This document shows positions 50,971-61,078 of a DNA stretch of 64,000 nucleotides, piece after piece. The position numbers and the translations under genes were made by a program. Every line of letters starts with the position of its first letter. Position 1 is the stretch's first letter. The stretch covers positions 1-64,000 of the forward strand of contig JAJPIO010000016.1 of assembly GCA_021324735.1 (NCBI GenBank), read 5' to 3'. The notes below the pieces were generated by a model. It was not told the DNA's origin and did not search any database. It saw only the letters and a program-made list of their open reading frames with translations. Source of the DNA: Bacteroidota bacterium (GTDB taxonomy: Bacteria > Bacteroidota > Ignavibacteria > Palsa-1295).

Positions 50971-51651
50971 TTACCAAGTATAGCCGATTGTAGCCTTGCC
51001 GGTAAGTGAAAGTCCCCAAAGTATTACCTTGCTGTATTGTTCAGGCCCAATAATATAGCTTGGGCCAAGAGCAGTCTTCAGCTCAATATGCTTACCCAAA
51101 AGAAGGCGCTCACCCAGAAGCATCCCAAATATTATATCGTACCCCGTAGTAGACGAAGTTGAGTCATAATCGTAGAAGGACCATCTATTATCCAGGCCGA
51201 GGCTGGCTCCTATTAAGTGGTGAGCGTTTGGTTCATTGAGCCGAATGACACCCGCGGTGCCTTCAACGAAAAATATTTTCCAAATACTTTGGGTGGGGTG
51301 CGCCAGAAAATCTAATTGAAGACCATAGGAATGTCCGGTCGTTAGAATTCCAATTCCGGCTTCGATGGTCTTGGTTATGTCGTGTTCAAATCCGATCCCG
51401 AAAAATGGCACCACGAGATCCAGGTGTACGGAATTATGATAACGATCAAAAAGAGTCCAAGAAGGATAGAATGCGCTATCCAACAAGAGAAGGTGATTTG
51501 TGGGGTCATACACCGCACGAGGATGCTCCCGAACGATGCTGTCAAATTTAGAACGAACCGAATCCTCCGCAATGGGTCGGGGGCTTTCTTGCGCCATTGC
51601 TGAATAGCTTAGAAAAAACACGAGACAAACCGGGACCAGCACCTTAAGCAT
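50971..51651 (-). CDS. Exported hypothetical protein, outer-membrane-like
   Basis: 226-residue protein with signal peptide MLKVLVPVCLVFFLSYSAMA, cleaved before QESP. The mature part alternates polar and hydrophobic residues with many Gly and aromatic positions (HLDLVVPFFGIGFEHDITKT, EAGIGILTTGHSYGLQLDF, GLSLTGKATIGYTW). It ends in an aromatic residue, as outer-membrane barrels do. No family is recognised. It lies 53 bases upstream of aspS on the same strand, which probably reflects packing rather than function. Confidence 0.65.
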   Translation of the reverse strand: MLKVLVPVCLVFFLSYSAMAQESPRPIAEDSVRSKFDSIVREHPRAVYDPTNHLLLLDSAFYPSWTLFDRYHNSVHLDLVVPFFGIGFEHDITKTIEAGIGILTTGHSYGLQLDFLAHPTQSIWKIFFVEGTAGVIRLNEPNAHHLIGASLGLDNRWSFYDYDSTSSTTGYDIIFGMLLGERLLLGKHIELKTALGPSYIIGPEQYSKVILWGLSLTGKATIGYTW

Positions 51652-51917
51652 ATTTAAAAGTTGCTAGTAAATTGTAGAAACGGACTGACAATTAGAATCC
51701 AATACCTTTTTCAAATATAATTAAAGGCGGTTTGAGGCACGGATTTTCCTCAAAAATAAGGCAAATCCCTTCGCCTACTAGACGTTACAGACAACCCTTG
51801 CGATTGTGGGTGAAAGAATAGACCGCTTCGCCACTAAACCGGATTATTCCCCATCGTTTTTGGCGCCACATTTAAATTGATAGAATATACTTAATTAGTG
51901 AAACATTTTTGATATTG

Positions 51918-52290
51918 TTACGTAGGTAAAAAGTTGCGAGCGTTGCGTGTGTAAACGGTCTCTGGAAGCGCATCCATGCCGACCCCTGCACACTGAAAGC
52001 AAATGGCGCCCTTGAGGGCAGCCAAGAAGTCCCGATCCTGCAAAGAAAAAGCCACCAAGGCCACTGTTTGGGAGACATTGCCTGCCGTGTTCGTTGAAAA
52101 TTTGGGAATCGTCAGAGGTGCGCTCCTTTAGGCGATTCAAGAGCGTATCGGTGCTGGCTGCGGCCTTTTCAACAAGGCCATTAACTTCGTTAAATTGTCA
52201 CTAAAGATCGGAATTGTTCGAACTCTTCTCCGGTTTCTCCGGCGCGCGAAAAAGAGGGACCGGAATAATAAGATGTCCGCTCTAAAGCGC
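51918..52290 (-). pseudogene. Apparent frameshifted gene remnant
   Basis: Reading the minus strand, three consecutive stretches look protein-like but lie in different frames, joined by single extra bases. The upper stretch includes RAGETGEEFEQFRSLVT (ending at 52196). After one extra base comes FNEVNGLVEKAAASTDTLLN and onward (52194-52087). After another extra base comes AGNVSQTVALVAFSLQDRDF and onward to LPETVYTRNARNFLPT and a TAA at 51918. The last stretch has coding-like codon composition. This fits a decayed gene with two or more indels; the family is unknown. Chance or assembly errors are alternatives. Confidence 0.4.
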
Positions 52291-52652
52291 AGCAGAGGAA
52301 AACTAAGACCTTTCGGGGTCTAAACTGCCTAAAACCGTTTGTTTTGTCTGAATTCAGGCGTTTTCTGAGAGTCAGAAATCTAGTTGCAGGGATTCAGCGA
52401 CAGACTAAACAATCGACTACATTGATCTTACACACACCGCAAGGGATCGGCGTGGCGTTCCGTCATCGGGGGCGTTCCGCAGATTCAACAGTCGCTTTGC
52501 CCTCTCGTGTGGACGAGCTATCGTCCATCATACCACCCCGAGGTACTCCTCCAATACTATTATTTACGCCGCCTTTATCATCGTAGCGCGGTTTCCGGCC
52601 CCGTACTTCCGGGTTCTTAGCACGAGCAGGTGATTCATTCCTGTCTTCTGCC

Positions 52653-52673
52653 GAGAGGGTAACGTATCCTCTC
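52653..52673 (+). promoter_or_regulatory. Hairpin in the rpoB leader
   Basis: GAGAGGGTA (52653-52661) pairs with TATCCTCTC (52665-52673), nine pairs with one G-T and a three-base loop ACG, 56 bases before the rpoB ATG. No T-run follows. It uses the same GAGAGGG core as the hairpin between rpoB and rpoC, but with the arms in opposite order. Confidence 0.45.
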
Positions 52674-52728
52674 ACGATAGAATAGAAAGAATTAAAAAGT
52701 TTTTTAGGATACGCAGCAAGCAATATTT

Positions 52729-55700
52729 ATGGCAAAAGCAACAAAGACACCAAACGGAACTCCGCTGCTCGGTGGCTCGCACGTCATCGAGAACGGCAGA
52801 ATTTCGTTTTCGAAGATTCCACGCGATTATGATCTGCCCGATCTTCTGGACGTACAGCTTAAGTCGTTCCACGAATTTCTACAAGAGGGCATTCCGATCG
52901 CTGAACGGTTGGCGACCGGTCTCGAGTCCGTCTTCCAATTGAATTTCCCGATCGTCGATAGCCGTGAGACATTCGTTCTCGAATATCTCGACTATCGCCT
53001 GGAGAAGCCACGCTACAATGTGACCGAGTGTCAGGAGCGGGGCCTTACCTACAGCGTGCCGCTCAAGGCGCGCCTTCGTCTTTCTTCCAAGAACCAGGAA
53101 GAGAAGACCGAGGACTTTGTAGAGACGGTCGAACAGGAAGTCTTCCTTGGCAACCTGCCGATGATGACGGATCGCGGTACCTTTATTATCAATGGCGCCG
53201 AGCGTGTCGTGGTATCGCAGCTTCACCGCAGCCCCGGCGTCTTCTTTGCCGAGAGCTTGCATCCGAACGGCACGACCATCTATTCCGGCCGTGTCATTCC
53301 ATTCCGCGGTAGCTGGGTAGAGTTTACGACAGACATTAATAATGTCCTGTGGGCGTACATTGACCGCAAGAAGAAATTCCCGGTCACGATGCTCCTTCGT
53401 GCGCTCGGATGGTCGAGCGATGAAGACATTCTCCAGCTCTTCGATCTTATCCAGGACGTCGATGTAAAGACGGCCGATCTTACCGAACATGTCGGTAAGC
53501 TGGTAGCCGCTGACGTCATCGATATGAACACGGGCGAAATCTTCCTTTCGAAGGATTCAACGTTCCTCGAAGAGCACGTCGAGCGCGTAAAGAGTGGTGG
53601 TATTCGCAAGATCAAGTTCATGGATCTCGAAGATACCGGTGGTTCGGTCGTCCTTAATACGATCACAAAGGACCCATCACGTTCTACGGACGATGCATTC
53701 GAGGCGATCTATCGCGTCATGCGTTCTTCGGAAGCACCAGACATGGAAGCCGCTCGCGGTCTTCTCGAGAAGCTCTTCTTCAATCAGAAGCGCTACGATC
53801 TCGGATTGGTCGGACGTATTCGCCTTAACCAAAAGCTTCACGAAGCCAATGGTCGTGCGCCGATCCCGAACGAGATCACGACGCTTACCAAAGAAGACAT
53901 CGTCGAGATCTTAAAGTATATCATTCGCCTTCAGCTTGGTAAAGCTTCGGTCGGTGATATCGATCACTTGGGTAACCGCCGTGTGCGAACGGTCGGTGAA
54001 CAGCTCGCGCAACAGTTCAATATCGGTCTTGCCCGTATGGCACGTACGATCCGCGAGCGTATGTCGATCCACGATGAGAAAGTCGGCCCGGCTGACCTTG
54101 TGAATGCGCGTACGGTAACGAGCGTGATCAACACGTTCTTCGGTACGAACCAGCTCTCGCAGTTCATGGACCAGACGAATCCGCTGGCCGAAATGACGCA
54201 CAAACGTCGTATGTCGGCTCTCGGACCGGGAGGTCTTACACGCGAGCGCGCTGGCTTCGAAGTCCGCGACGTACACTACACGCATTATGGCCGTCTTTGC
54301 CCGATCGAAACGCCGGAAGGTCCGAACATCGGTCTTATCTCGTCGCTTGCGGTTTATTCGCGAGTCAATGAGTTCGGCTTCCTCGAGACACCGTATCGTA
54401 TCGTGAAGAATGGCAAGGTAACGAGCGAGATCACGTATCTCACCGCCGACGACGAAGAAGATAAGGTCGTCGCGCAGGCCAATCAGCCGCTCGATGAGAA
54501 GGGCCACTTTATTGGCGATCGTATCAGCGCCCGCCAATTCGGCGACTTCATCGTCGTGACGCCAGACAAAGTACAATACATGGACGTTGCGCCGTCGCAG
54601 ATCGTATCGGCCGCCGCCGCGCTTGTACCCTTCCTCGAGCATGACGACGCTAACCGCGCTCTCATGGGCTCGAACATGCAACGCCAGGCGGTGCCTCTGC
54701 TTCGCCCGGATGCGCCGCTCGTCGGTACCGGCTTTGAAGGCAAGATCGCTCGCGATAGCCGTGCACTCGTTATTGCAGAGCGCGATGGCATCGTCGAGTT
54801 CGTCGATTCCGACCGCATTGTCATGGTCTATGATGATGAAGGCACGCGAGATGAGATTCTCGCCAGCTTCGACGATCGACGTCATCGTGAATACAAGCTT
54901 ATCAAGTTCTTCCGTACGAACCAGGATACGTCGATCACACAGCGTCCGGTCGTTCGCGAAGGACAGCGCGTAAAGAAGGGTGATGTTCTTGCCGATTCGT
55001 CCTCGACGGATGGCGGCGAGCTCGCTCTCGGTCGAAACGTGCTCGTAGCATTCATGCCATGGCGCGGTTATAACTTCGAAGATGCTATCGTCATCAGCGA
55101 GCGCGTGGTCTCGGAAGATATTTACACTTCGATCCACATCGAGGAGTTCGAGCTTCACGTTCGCGATACGAAGCGCGGCGAGGAAGAACTCACACGCGAA
55201 ATTCCTAACGTATCGGAAGAAGCAACCAAAGACCTCGATGACACGGGAGTTATCCGTGTCGGCGCGGAAGTAAAAGAAGGCGATATTCTTATCGGTAAGA
55301 TCACGCCAAAGGGCGAGACGGATCCGACACCGGAAGAAAAGCTTCTCCGTGCCATCTTTGGCGATAAGGCCGGCGATGTAAAGGATGCCTCTATGAAGGC
55401 ACCGCCAGGAATCAAGGGCGTCGTCGTCGATACCAAACTCTTCTCCCGCAAGGGCGTGAAGAAGGAAGGTGAAGAGAAGCGTGAAGAAAAGCGCCGCGTT
55501 GATATGATCGACGCTGCGTACAAGAATCAGCTTGATGATGCCAACCGTAAGCTTGCTGAAAAGCTGCTGAAGGTGCTCGATGGCGAAGCTTCGGTTGGTG
55601 TACGCGACCTCGATGGGGCAACCGTTATTCGCTCTGGCGTCACATTCAAGCACGACACGTTCTTCTCCCGCTTGGATGAGCTCGAGCGCTTCTCGGTCGG

Positions 55701-56568
55701 TTCTGACTGGGTGGACGATCGCCGCAAGATGAATCAGGTCCGTCGTATTTACGAAGGATACTGGATCAAGCGTGAGGATATCGACGCCGATCTCCGCCGC
55801 GAGAAATCGAAGGTGGGCCTTGGTGACGAACTTCAGCCAGGTATCATGCAGATGGCGAAGGTTTACGTTGCGAAAAAGCGTAAGCTCTCCGTCGGTGATA
55901 AGATGGCCGGTCGACACGGTAATAAAGGTGTTGTTGCGAAGATCGTACCGGTGCAGGACATGCCGTTCCTCGCCGATGGTACTCCGGTCGACATCGTTCT
56001 TAACCCGCTCGGCGTACCAAGCCGTATGAATATCGGCCAGCTCTATGAGACGGCACTCGGTTTTGCAGCAAGCAGGCTCGGCGTTCGTTTCGAGACTCCG
56101 ATCTTCGACGGCGCGCACTGGGGTGATGTGAAGTCCTACCTCGAAGAGGCAGGTCTTACTTCGGACGCTCGTACAGAGCTATACGATGGCCGCAGCGGCG
56201 AGAAGTTCGACCAAAAAGTTACCGTCGGCCAGATCTATATGATGAAGCTGTCGCACTTGGTCGACGATAAGATCCACGCGCGTTCGATCGGACCGTACTC
56301 GCTCATCACACAGCAGCCGCTCGGTGGTAAAGCACAGTTCGGTGGTCAGCGCTTCGGAGAAATGGAAGTGTGGGCGCTTGAAGCATACGGCGCCGCGCAT
56401 GCCCTTCAGGAGATCCTGACGGTAAAGTCCGACGACGTACCAGGCCGCTCGAAGGTCTACGAGGCGATCGTCAAAGGCGAGAACATGCCGGAGCCGAGCG
56501 TGCCGGAATCGTTCAGCGTGCTCGTGCGCGAACTGCAAGGCTTAGGCTTGGAAGTTCGTATCGATTAA
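52729..56568 (+). CDS. rpoB: RNA polymerase subunit beta
   Basis: 1279-residue beta subunit of DNA-dependent RNA polymerase. The rifampicin-binding cluster near residues 470-505 reads TNQLSQFMDQTNPLAEMTHK then RRMSALGPGGL, with the Asp, His and Ser positions (E. coli 516, 526, 531) all wild type, so sensitivity would be expected. The fork region near 508-540 shows VHYTHYGRLCPIETPEGPNI. C-terminal blocks KMAGRHGNKGVVAKIVPVQD, LNPLGVPSRMNIGQLYE and GKAQFGGQRFGEMEVWALEA bind RpoC and the active site. Length fits FCB homologues. It is not preceded by rplJ-rplL as usual. rpoC follows after a 76-base spacer with a strong hairpin. Confidence 0.99.
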   Translation: MAKATKTPNGTPLLGGSHVIENGRISFSKIPRDYDLPDLLDVQLKSFHEFLQEGIPIAERLATGLESVFQLNFPIVDSRETFVLEYLDYRLEKPRYNVTECQERGLTYSVPLKARLRLSSKNQEEKTEDFVETVEQEVFLGNLPMMTDRGTFIINGAERVVVSQLHRSPGVFFAESLHPNGTTIYSGRVIPFRGSWVEFTTDINNVLWAYIDRKKKFPVTMLLRALGWSSDEDILQLFDLIQDVDVKTADLTEHVGKLVAADVIDMNTGEIFLSKDSTFLEEHVERVKSGGIRKIKFMDLEDTGGSVVLNTITKDPSRSTDDAFEAIYRVMRSSEAPDMEAARGLLEKLFFNQKRYDLGLVGRIRLNQKLHEANGRAPIPNEITTLTKEDIVEILKYIIRLQLGKASVGDIDHLGNRRVRTVGEQLAQQFNIGLARMARTIRERMSIHDEKVGPADLVNARTVTSVINTFFGTNQLSQFMDQTNPLAEMTHKRRMSALGPGGLTRERAGFEVRDVHYTHYGRLCPIETPEGPNIGLISSLAVYSRVNEFGFLETPYRIVKNGKVTSEITYLTADDEEDKVVAQANQPLDEKGHFIGDRISARQFGDFIVVTPDKVQYMDVAPSQIVSAAAALVPFLEHDDANRALMGSNMQRQAVPLLRPDAPLVGTGFEGKIARDSRALVIAERDGIVEFVDSDRIVMVYDDEGTRDEILASFDDRRHREYKLIKFFRTNQDTSITQRPVVREGQRVKKGDVLADSSSTDGGELALGRNVLVAFMPWRGYNFEDAIVISERVVSEDIYTSIHIEEFELHVRDTKRGEEELTREIPNVSEEATKDLDDTGVIRVGAEVKEGDILIGKITPKGETDPTPEEKLLRAIFGDKAGDVKDASMKAPPGIKGVVVDTKLFSRKGVKKEGEEKREEKRRVDMIDAAYKNQLDDANRKLAEKLLKVLDGEASVGVRDLDGATVIRSGVTFKHDTFFSRLDELERFSVGSDWVDDRRKMNQVRRIYEGYWIKREDIDADLRREKSKVGLGDELQPGIMQMAKVYVAKKRKLSVGDKMAGRHGNKGVVAKIVPVQDMPFLADGTPVDIVLNPLGVPSRMNIGQLYETALGFAASRLGVRFETPIFDGAHWGDVKSYLEEAGLTSDARTELYDGRSGEKFDQKVTVGQIYMMKLSHLVDDKIHARSIGPYSLITQQPLGGKAQFGGQRFGEMEVWALEAYGAAHALQEILTVKSDDVPGRSKVYEAIVKGENMPEPSVPESFSVLVRELQGLGLEVRID

Positions 56569-56573
56569 TGCGT

Positions 56574-56600
56574 GATCCCTCTCCCATTGGGAGAGGGATC
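56574..56600 (+). promoter_or_regulatory. 12-pair hairpin between rpoB and rpoC
   Basis: GATCCCTCTCCC (56574-56585) and GGGAGAGGGATC (56589-56600) form a perfect stem with loop ATT, six bases after the rpoB stop. No T-tract follows, so termination is unlikely. A role in mRNA processing or stability, or a small interspersed repeat, is more plausible. rpoC has its own Shine-Dalgarno AGGAG about nine bases before its ATG. Confidence 0.7.
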
Positions 56601-56644
56601 TCAGAGAAAGATAAAGTTTAGAAATAGAAGATTAGGAGATAGTT

Positions 56645-59600
56645 ATGGCTTACATGCTTCCGCAGGAAGTGCCGCTTCGGAATTTCGCATCGATCTCGGT
56701 TGGACTTTCCAGCCCAGATTCGATCTTGAATCGCAGTCACGGTGAGGTGACCAAGCCGGAGACGATCAACTACCGGTCGTATCGTCCTGAAAAAGATGGT
56801 CTCTTTTGTGAGAAGATCTTTGGACCGACGCGCGATTGGGAATGCTATTGTGGTAAGTACAAGCGCATTCGCTATAAAGGTATTATCTGCGATCGTTGCG
56901 GTGTCGAAGTAACGACGAAGTCCGTGCGCCGCGAGCGCTTCGGACACATCCAACTCGCGGTGCCGGTCGTACACATTTGGTACTTCCGTTCGCTGCCGAA
57001 TAAGATCGGTCATTTGCTCGGCCTTCCGACGAAGGATCTCGAGAAGATCGTGTATTACGAATCGTATGCGGTGGTAAACCCCGGCCCGACAGGGCTTCCG
57101 GCTCGCCACCTGCTTACCGAGGAAGAATATTTCCGTATTCTCGATTCACTTCCGGCCGGCAATCAGGATCTCGACAATGATGATCCGAACAAGTTTGTCG
57201 CTCTTATCGGTGGTGAGGCTATTAAAGAGCTTTTGCGCCGCATCGATATCGAAGCGCTTTCGCTCGACCTTCGCCGGGCAGCGCGTGAGGAGACTTCACA
57301 GCTAAAGCGTCAGGAAGCCCTCAAGCGTCTTCGTACGATCGAGGCCTTCCGTCAGGAAGAGAACAAGCCTGCGAATCATCCGGAATGGATGGTCATGGAT
57401 GTTATTCCGGTCATTCCGCCGGAGCTTCGTCCACTCGTACCGCTCGAAGGTGGTCGTTTTGCAACGTCCGACCTTAACGATCTCTATCGCCGCGTAATTA
57501 TCCGCAACAACCGCTTAAAGCGCCTCATGGATATCAAGGCGCCGGAAGTAATTCTCCGAAACGAAAAGCGTATGTTGCAGGAGGCTGTCGATTCGCTGCT
57601 CGATAACTCGCGCCGCGTCTCTGCCGTCCGTTCCGATACGAGCCGCGCACTTAAGTCGCTTTCGGATACCCTGAAAGGAAAGCAAGGCCGCTTCCGTCAG
57701 AACCTGCTCGGTAAGCGTGTTGACTATTCGGGCCGCTCGGTTATCGTAGTCGGTCCGGAGCTAAAGCTCCACGAGTGCGGACTCCCGAAGGAGATGGCTG
57801 TCGAACTCTTTAAGCCGTTTATTATCCGCAAGCTCATCGAGCGCGGTATTACCAAGACGGTGAAGAGCGCGAAGAAGGTAGTAGAGCGTAAGACGACCGA
57901 GGTATGGGATATTCTCGAGTCGATCATCGATGGGCATCCGATCATGCTCAATCGTGCTCCTACGCTTCACCGCTTAGGTATTCAGGCATTCCAGCCGCGA
58001 CTGGTTGAAGGCCGCGCGCTCCAGATCCATCCGCTCGTTTGTACGGCGTTCAACGCCGACTTCGACGGTGACCAGATGGCCGTGCACGTACCGCTCAGCT
58101 ACGAAGCTCAGCTCGAGTGCGCAATCCTCATGCTTTCGTCGCACAATATCATATCTCCGCAGAATGGTGAGCCGATCGCTGTTCCGTCGCAGGACATGGT
58201 TTTGGGCGCGTACTATCTCACGAAGCACCGCGATGGTGTGCTCGGCGAGGGTATGCGGTTCGGTTCGGCGAAAGAAGCGATTATTGCCTACAACATTGGC
58301 CGCCTCGATCTTCACGCGAAGGTCCATGTGCGCGTTAATGGTAAGATGATCGAGACGACGACCGGTCGTATCATCTTCAACCAGATCGTACCAAAAGAGC
58401 TCGGCTACCTGAACGAGCTTTTGACGAAGAAGCGTCTTCGCCAGATCATTTCTACGACCTTTCGTACCGTTGGCAACCTGAAGACCGTAGAATTCCTTGA
58501 CAAGCTGAAAGAGCTTGGCTTCGGTTATGCAACGAAGGGTGGTCTTTCGGTAGCGCTTTCGGATATTATTGTGCCGAAAGAGAAGGACGAGATCATCAAC
58601 AAGGCGCAGAAGCAGGTCGATGACGTACAGGATAAATACCTGAACGGCTTTATCACCTCCGGTGAGCGCTATAATAAGGTCATCGATATCTGGACCCGTG
58701 CGACCAACCGTACGGCAGATAAGCTGTTCGATACGCTCCAGCACGACCGCGACGGATTTAATCCGCTATACATGATGGTCGACTCCGGCGCCCGTGGTTC
58801 GAAAGAACAGGTGCGTCAATTGGCTGGTATGCGCGGTCTTATGGCTAAGCCGCAGAAGTCGCTTTCGGGTCAGACGGGCGAGCTTATCGAGAACCCGATC
58901 ATCTCGAACTTCCACGAAGGTCTTTCGATCCTCGAGTACTTCATTTCGACGCACGGTGCTCGTAAAGGTCTTGCCGATACCGCGCTTAAGACGGCTGACG
59001 CAGGTTACCTCACTCGTCGTCTGATCGACGCAGCGCAGGATGCTATTGTCACCACCTTCGATTGTGGTACGATCCGAGGAATTCCGGTCAGCGCCCTTAA
59101 AGAGGGTGAGGACGTAAAAGAACCACTTGCCGAGCGCATCCTCGGCCGTGTATCGCTCGATAATGTGATCGATCCTCTTTCGCAGGAGGTAATCGTTGAA
59201 GCGGGTGGTATGGTCGATGAAGAAGTAGCGGCTCGTATTGCTGCGACCTCGATCGAAACGGTGCTTATTCGCTCCGTGCTTACGTGTGAAGCACGTCGTG
59301 GCGTCTGCGCACAATGCTATGGCCGTAACCTCACGACGCATAAGATCGTCGAAATGGGTGAGGCCGTTGGTATCATCGCCGCTCAGTCGATCGGTGAGCC
59401 AGGTACACAGCTTACACTCCGTACATTCCACACCGGTGGTGCTGCCTCACTTATTGCCTCACAGTCGCAGGTTACATCGAAGTTCGATGGTACCGTGCAG
59501 TATGAAGGCATGAAGGTCATCACTAATCCGGAAGGTGAGTTTATTGTAATGAGCCGTTCGGGTGTCGTGAACGTCCTTGATGAGGATAACCGCGTTGTTG

Positions 59601-60925
59601 GTAAGTTCGATGTACCATACGGTGCTCGTATCCTTGTAACCGACGGCCAGAAGGTCTCTAAGGGTGAAATGCTTTATGAATGGGATCCGTATAATGCGGT
59701 CATCATTTCGGAGCATCCCGGCACGATTCGCTTTAAGGACTTCATCGAAAATGTCACGTATCGCGAGCAGGCCGATGAACTCACCGGCAACCTGCAGACC
59801 CGTACGATCGATTCGCGCGACCGCACAAAGTCGCCGACGATCGACATCGTAGGTGCCGATGGACATGTGATCATCAACTACATCATTCCGTCGAACGCAG
59901 TACTTCAGGTACAAAATCACGAAGAGATCGAAGCAGGCCGCGTGCTCGTCAAGATCGCTCGTGAGAGTGGAAAACAGCGCGATATCACGGGCGGTCTTCC
60001 ACGCGTTACGGAGCTCTTCGAGGCTCGTAGCCCAAGCGATCCGGCAACGGTTTCGGAGATCGATGGCACCGTTCACTTCGAGAAGCCGCGTCGCGGTTCT
60101 CGCGTGGTCGTCGTAACTTCACACGATGGTACCGATCGCCGCGAGTACACGATCGCCTTTGGTAAGCATATTCTCGTGCAGGAAGGCGATACGGTTCGTT
60201 CGGGTGAGCGTCTTTCGGATGGTTCGATCGACCCGCACGATATTCTCGCTATCAAGGGTGTCGCTGAAGTGCAGCAGTACCTTGTGAACGAGATCCAGGA
60301 AGTTTACCGCATGCAGGGTGTAAAGATATCTGACAAGCATATCGAAGTCATCGTGCGACAGATGCTGGGCAAAGTCCGCATTACGTCGTCGGGTGATTCG
60401 CTCTTGCTCGTCAACGACGAAGTCGATAAGACGAAGGTCGCGGAGGAGAATGACATCCTGATGAACTCGGTCTTCGTGACCAAGCGTGGCGATTCGAAGT
60501 TCAAGATCGGTCAGATGGTCGATAAGAAGCGCTTCAAAGAAGTCGTTTCTGACCTGAAGAAGAAGGACAAGACTCCACCAGAGTCACGTCCGGCAGAACC
60601 GGTGCATGGCGAGCCAGTATTGCTCGGTATCACGCAGGCTGCTCTTCAGACCGAGAGCTTCATTTCTGCCGCCAGCTTCCAGGAGACGACGAAAGTACTC
60701 ACTGAGGCCTCGATTCAGGCGAAGGTGGATACGCTGCTCGGACTTAAGGAGAATGTTATCGTCGGACACCTTATTCCGGCGGGTACCGGTCTCCCGAAAT
60801 TCCGCGAGCTCATCGTTGTTCCGAAGGAAGAGTTCAAGACCAGCGTCGATGGCGATGGTTGGATGGGCGCCGAGGAAGCGATCATAGTCGATCGCAATAT
60901 GCGCAAAGAACGCGTGGCGGCTTAA
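56645..60925 (+). CDS. rpoC: RNA polymerase subunit beta-prime
   Basis: 1426-residue catalytic subunit of RNA polymerase. The catalytic Mg2+ site is [17 protein letters not shown] at about residue 470. The N-terminal zinc ribbon is [20 protein letters not shown] (about 67-86). The second zinc site uses FDCGTIRG with [18 protein letters not shown]. The trigger loop region reads [17 protein letters not shown], preceded by [12 protein letters not shown] of the bridge region. Length is typical for FCB homologues. The ATG at 56645 follows an AGGAG Shine-Dalgarno. A clear terminator follows the stop, so rpoB-rpoC forms its own two-gene unit. Confidence 0.99.
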   Translation: MAYMLPQEVPLRNFASISVGLSSPDSILNRSHGEVTKPETINYRSYRPEKDGLFCEKIFGPTRDWECYCGKYKRIRYKGIICDRCGVEVTTKSVRRERFGHIQLAVPVVHIWYFRSLPNKIGHLLGLPTKDLEKIVYYESYAVVNPGPTGLPARHLLTEEEYFRILDSLPAGNQDLDNDDPNKFVALIGGEAIKELLRRIDIEALSLDLRRAAREETSQLKRQEALKRLRTIEAFRQEENKPANHPEWMVMDVIPVIPPELRPLVPLEGGRFATSDLNDLYRRVIIRNNRLKRLMDIKAPEVILRNEKRMLQEAVDSLLDNSRRVSAVRSDTSRALKSLSDTLKGKQGRFRQNLLGKRVDYSGRSVIVVGPELKLHECGLPKEMAVELFKPFIIRKLIERGITKTVKSAKKVVERKTTEVWDILESIIDGHPIMLNRAPTLHRLGIQAFQPRLVEGRALQIHPLVCTAFNADFDGDQMAVHVPLSYEAQLECAILMLSSHNIISPQNGEPIAVPSQDMVLGAYYLTKHRDGVLGEGMRFGSAKEAIIAYNIGRLDLHAKVHVRVNGKMIETTTGRIIFNQIVPKELGYLNELLTKKRLRQIISTTFRTVGNLKTVEFLDKLKELGFGYATKGGLSVALSDIIVPKEKDEIINKAQKQVDDVQDKYLNGFITSGERYNKVIDIWTRATNRTADKLFDTLQHDRDGFNPLYMMVDSGARGSKEQVRQLAGMRGLMAKPQKSLSGQTGELIENPIISNFHEGLSILEYFISTHGARKGLADTALKTADAGYLTRRLIDAAQDAIVTTFDCGTIRGIPVSALKEGEDVKEPLAERILGRVSLDNVIDPLSQEVIVEAGGMVDEEVAARIAATSIETVLIRSVLTCEARRGVCAQCYGRNLTTHKIVEMGEAVGIIAAQSIGEPGTQLTLRTFHTGGAASLIASQSQVTSKFDGTVQYEGMKVITNPEGEFIVMSRSGVVNVLDEDNRVVGKFDVPYGARILVTDGQKVSKGEMLYEWDPYNAVIISEHPGTIRFKDFIENVTYREQADELTGNLQTRTIDSRDRTKSPTIDIVGADGHVIINYIIPSNAVLQVQNHEEIEAGRVLVKIARESGKQRDITGGLPRVTELFEARSPSDPATVSEIDGTVHFEKPRRGSRVVVVTSHDGTDRREYTIAFGKHILVQEGDTVRSGERLSDGSIDPHDILAIKGVAEVQQYLVNEIQEVYRMQGVKISDKHIEVIVRQMLGKVRITSSGDSLLLVNDEVDKTKVAEENDILMNSVFVTKRGDSKFKIGQMVDKKRFKEVVSDLKKKDKTPPESRPAEPVHGEPVLLGITQAALQTESFISAASFQETTKVLTEASIQAKVDTLLGLKENVIVGHLIPAGTGLPKFRELIVVPKEEFKTSVDGDGWMGAEEAIIVDRNMRKERVAA

Positions 60926-60954
60926 TGCCTCCGCGGGGTTCGCAAAAATTCAAA

Positions 60955-60986
60955 ATCCCCGGCTTCGAAGAAGCTGGGGATTTTTG
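60955..60986 (+). terminator. Rho-independent terminator after rpoC
   Basis: ATCCCCGGCTT (60955-60965) pairs with AAGCTGGGGAT (60971-60981), eleven pairs with one G-T, loop CGAAG, followed by TTTTTG. A run of A on the 5' side could allow function on the other strand. It closely resembles the terminator at 40607. Confidence 0.88.
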
Positions 60987-61078
60987 TTTCAAAAATATAA
61001 ACCAAATAATTGGAGCTGTACTTCAAATTTAGAAGCTATTACTATAAATCTTGTGTGACGTAGTGCTGTTCTTCTCTT

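Larger units (their letters stand above)
51652..52728. other. 1.08 kb region upstream of rpoB without intact gene
   Basis: No intact gene or known RNA gene was found. I looked for RNase P, tmRNA, SRP RNA, 6S and tRNA signatures and saw none. Minus-strand bases 51918-52290 look like a decayed coding region. Positions 52653-52673 form a hairpin 56 bases before rpoB. Short ORFs at 52344-52586 (plus) and 52463-52723 (minus) lack plausible protein character. The rplJ-rplL genes that normally precede rpoB are absent. Confidence 0.6.

Noticed and set aside
52344-52586. 80-codon plus-strand ORF upstream of rpoB
   Set aside because: No plausible domain, no Shine-Dalgarno, composition like non-coding DNA.
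52463-52723. 86-codon minus-strand ORF upstream of rpoB
   Set aside because: Hydrophilic, low-complexity translation lying over the rpoB leader and its hairpin; no ribosome binding site.
51652-52728. Structured RNA (RNase P, tmRNA, SRP, 6S) in the rpoB upstream tract
   Set aside because: None of the conserved core sequences I know was found on either strand; a covariance-model search would settle it.
53911-56118. 735-codon minus-strand ORF opposite rpoB
   Set aside because: It mirrors the codon usage of rpoB. Long antisense frames are expected in this strongly biased gene, there is no start signal, and the product has no recognisable protein features.
56574-56600. Terminator between rpoB and rpoC
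   Set aside because: The stem is perfect but no T-run follows, and ending transcription here would cut rpoC from its only evident promoter.
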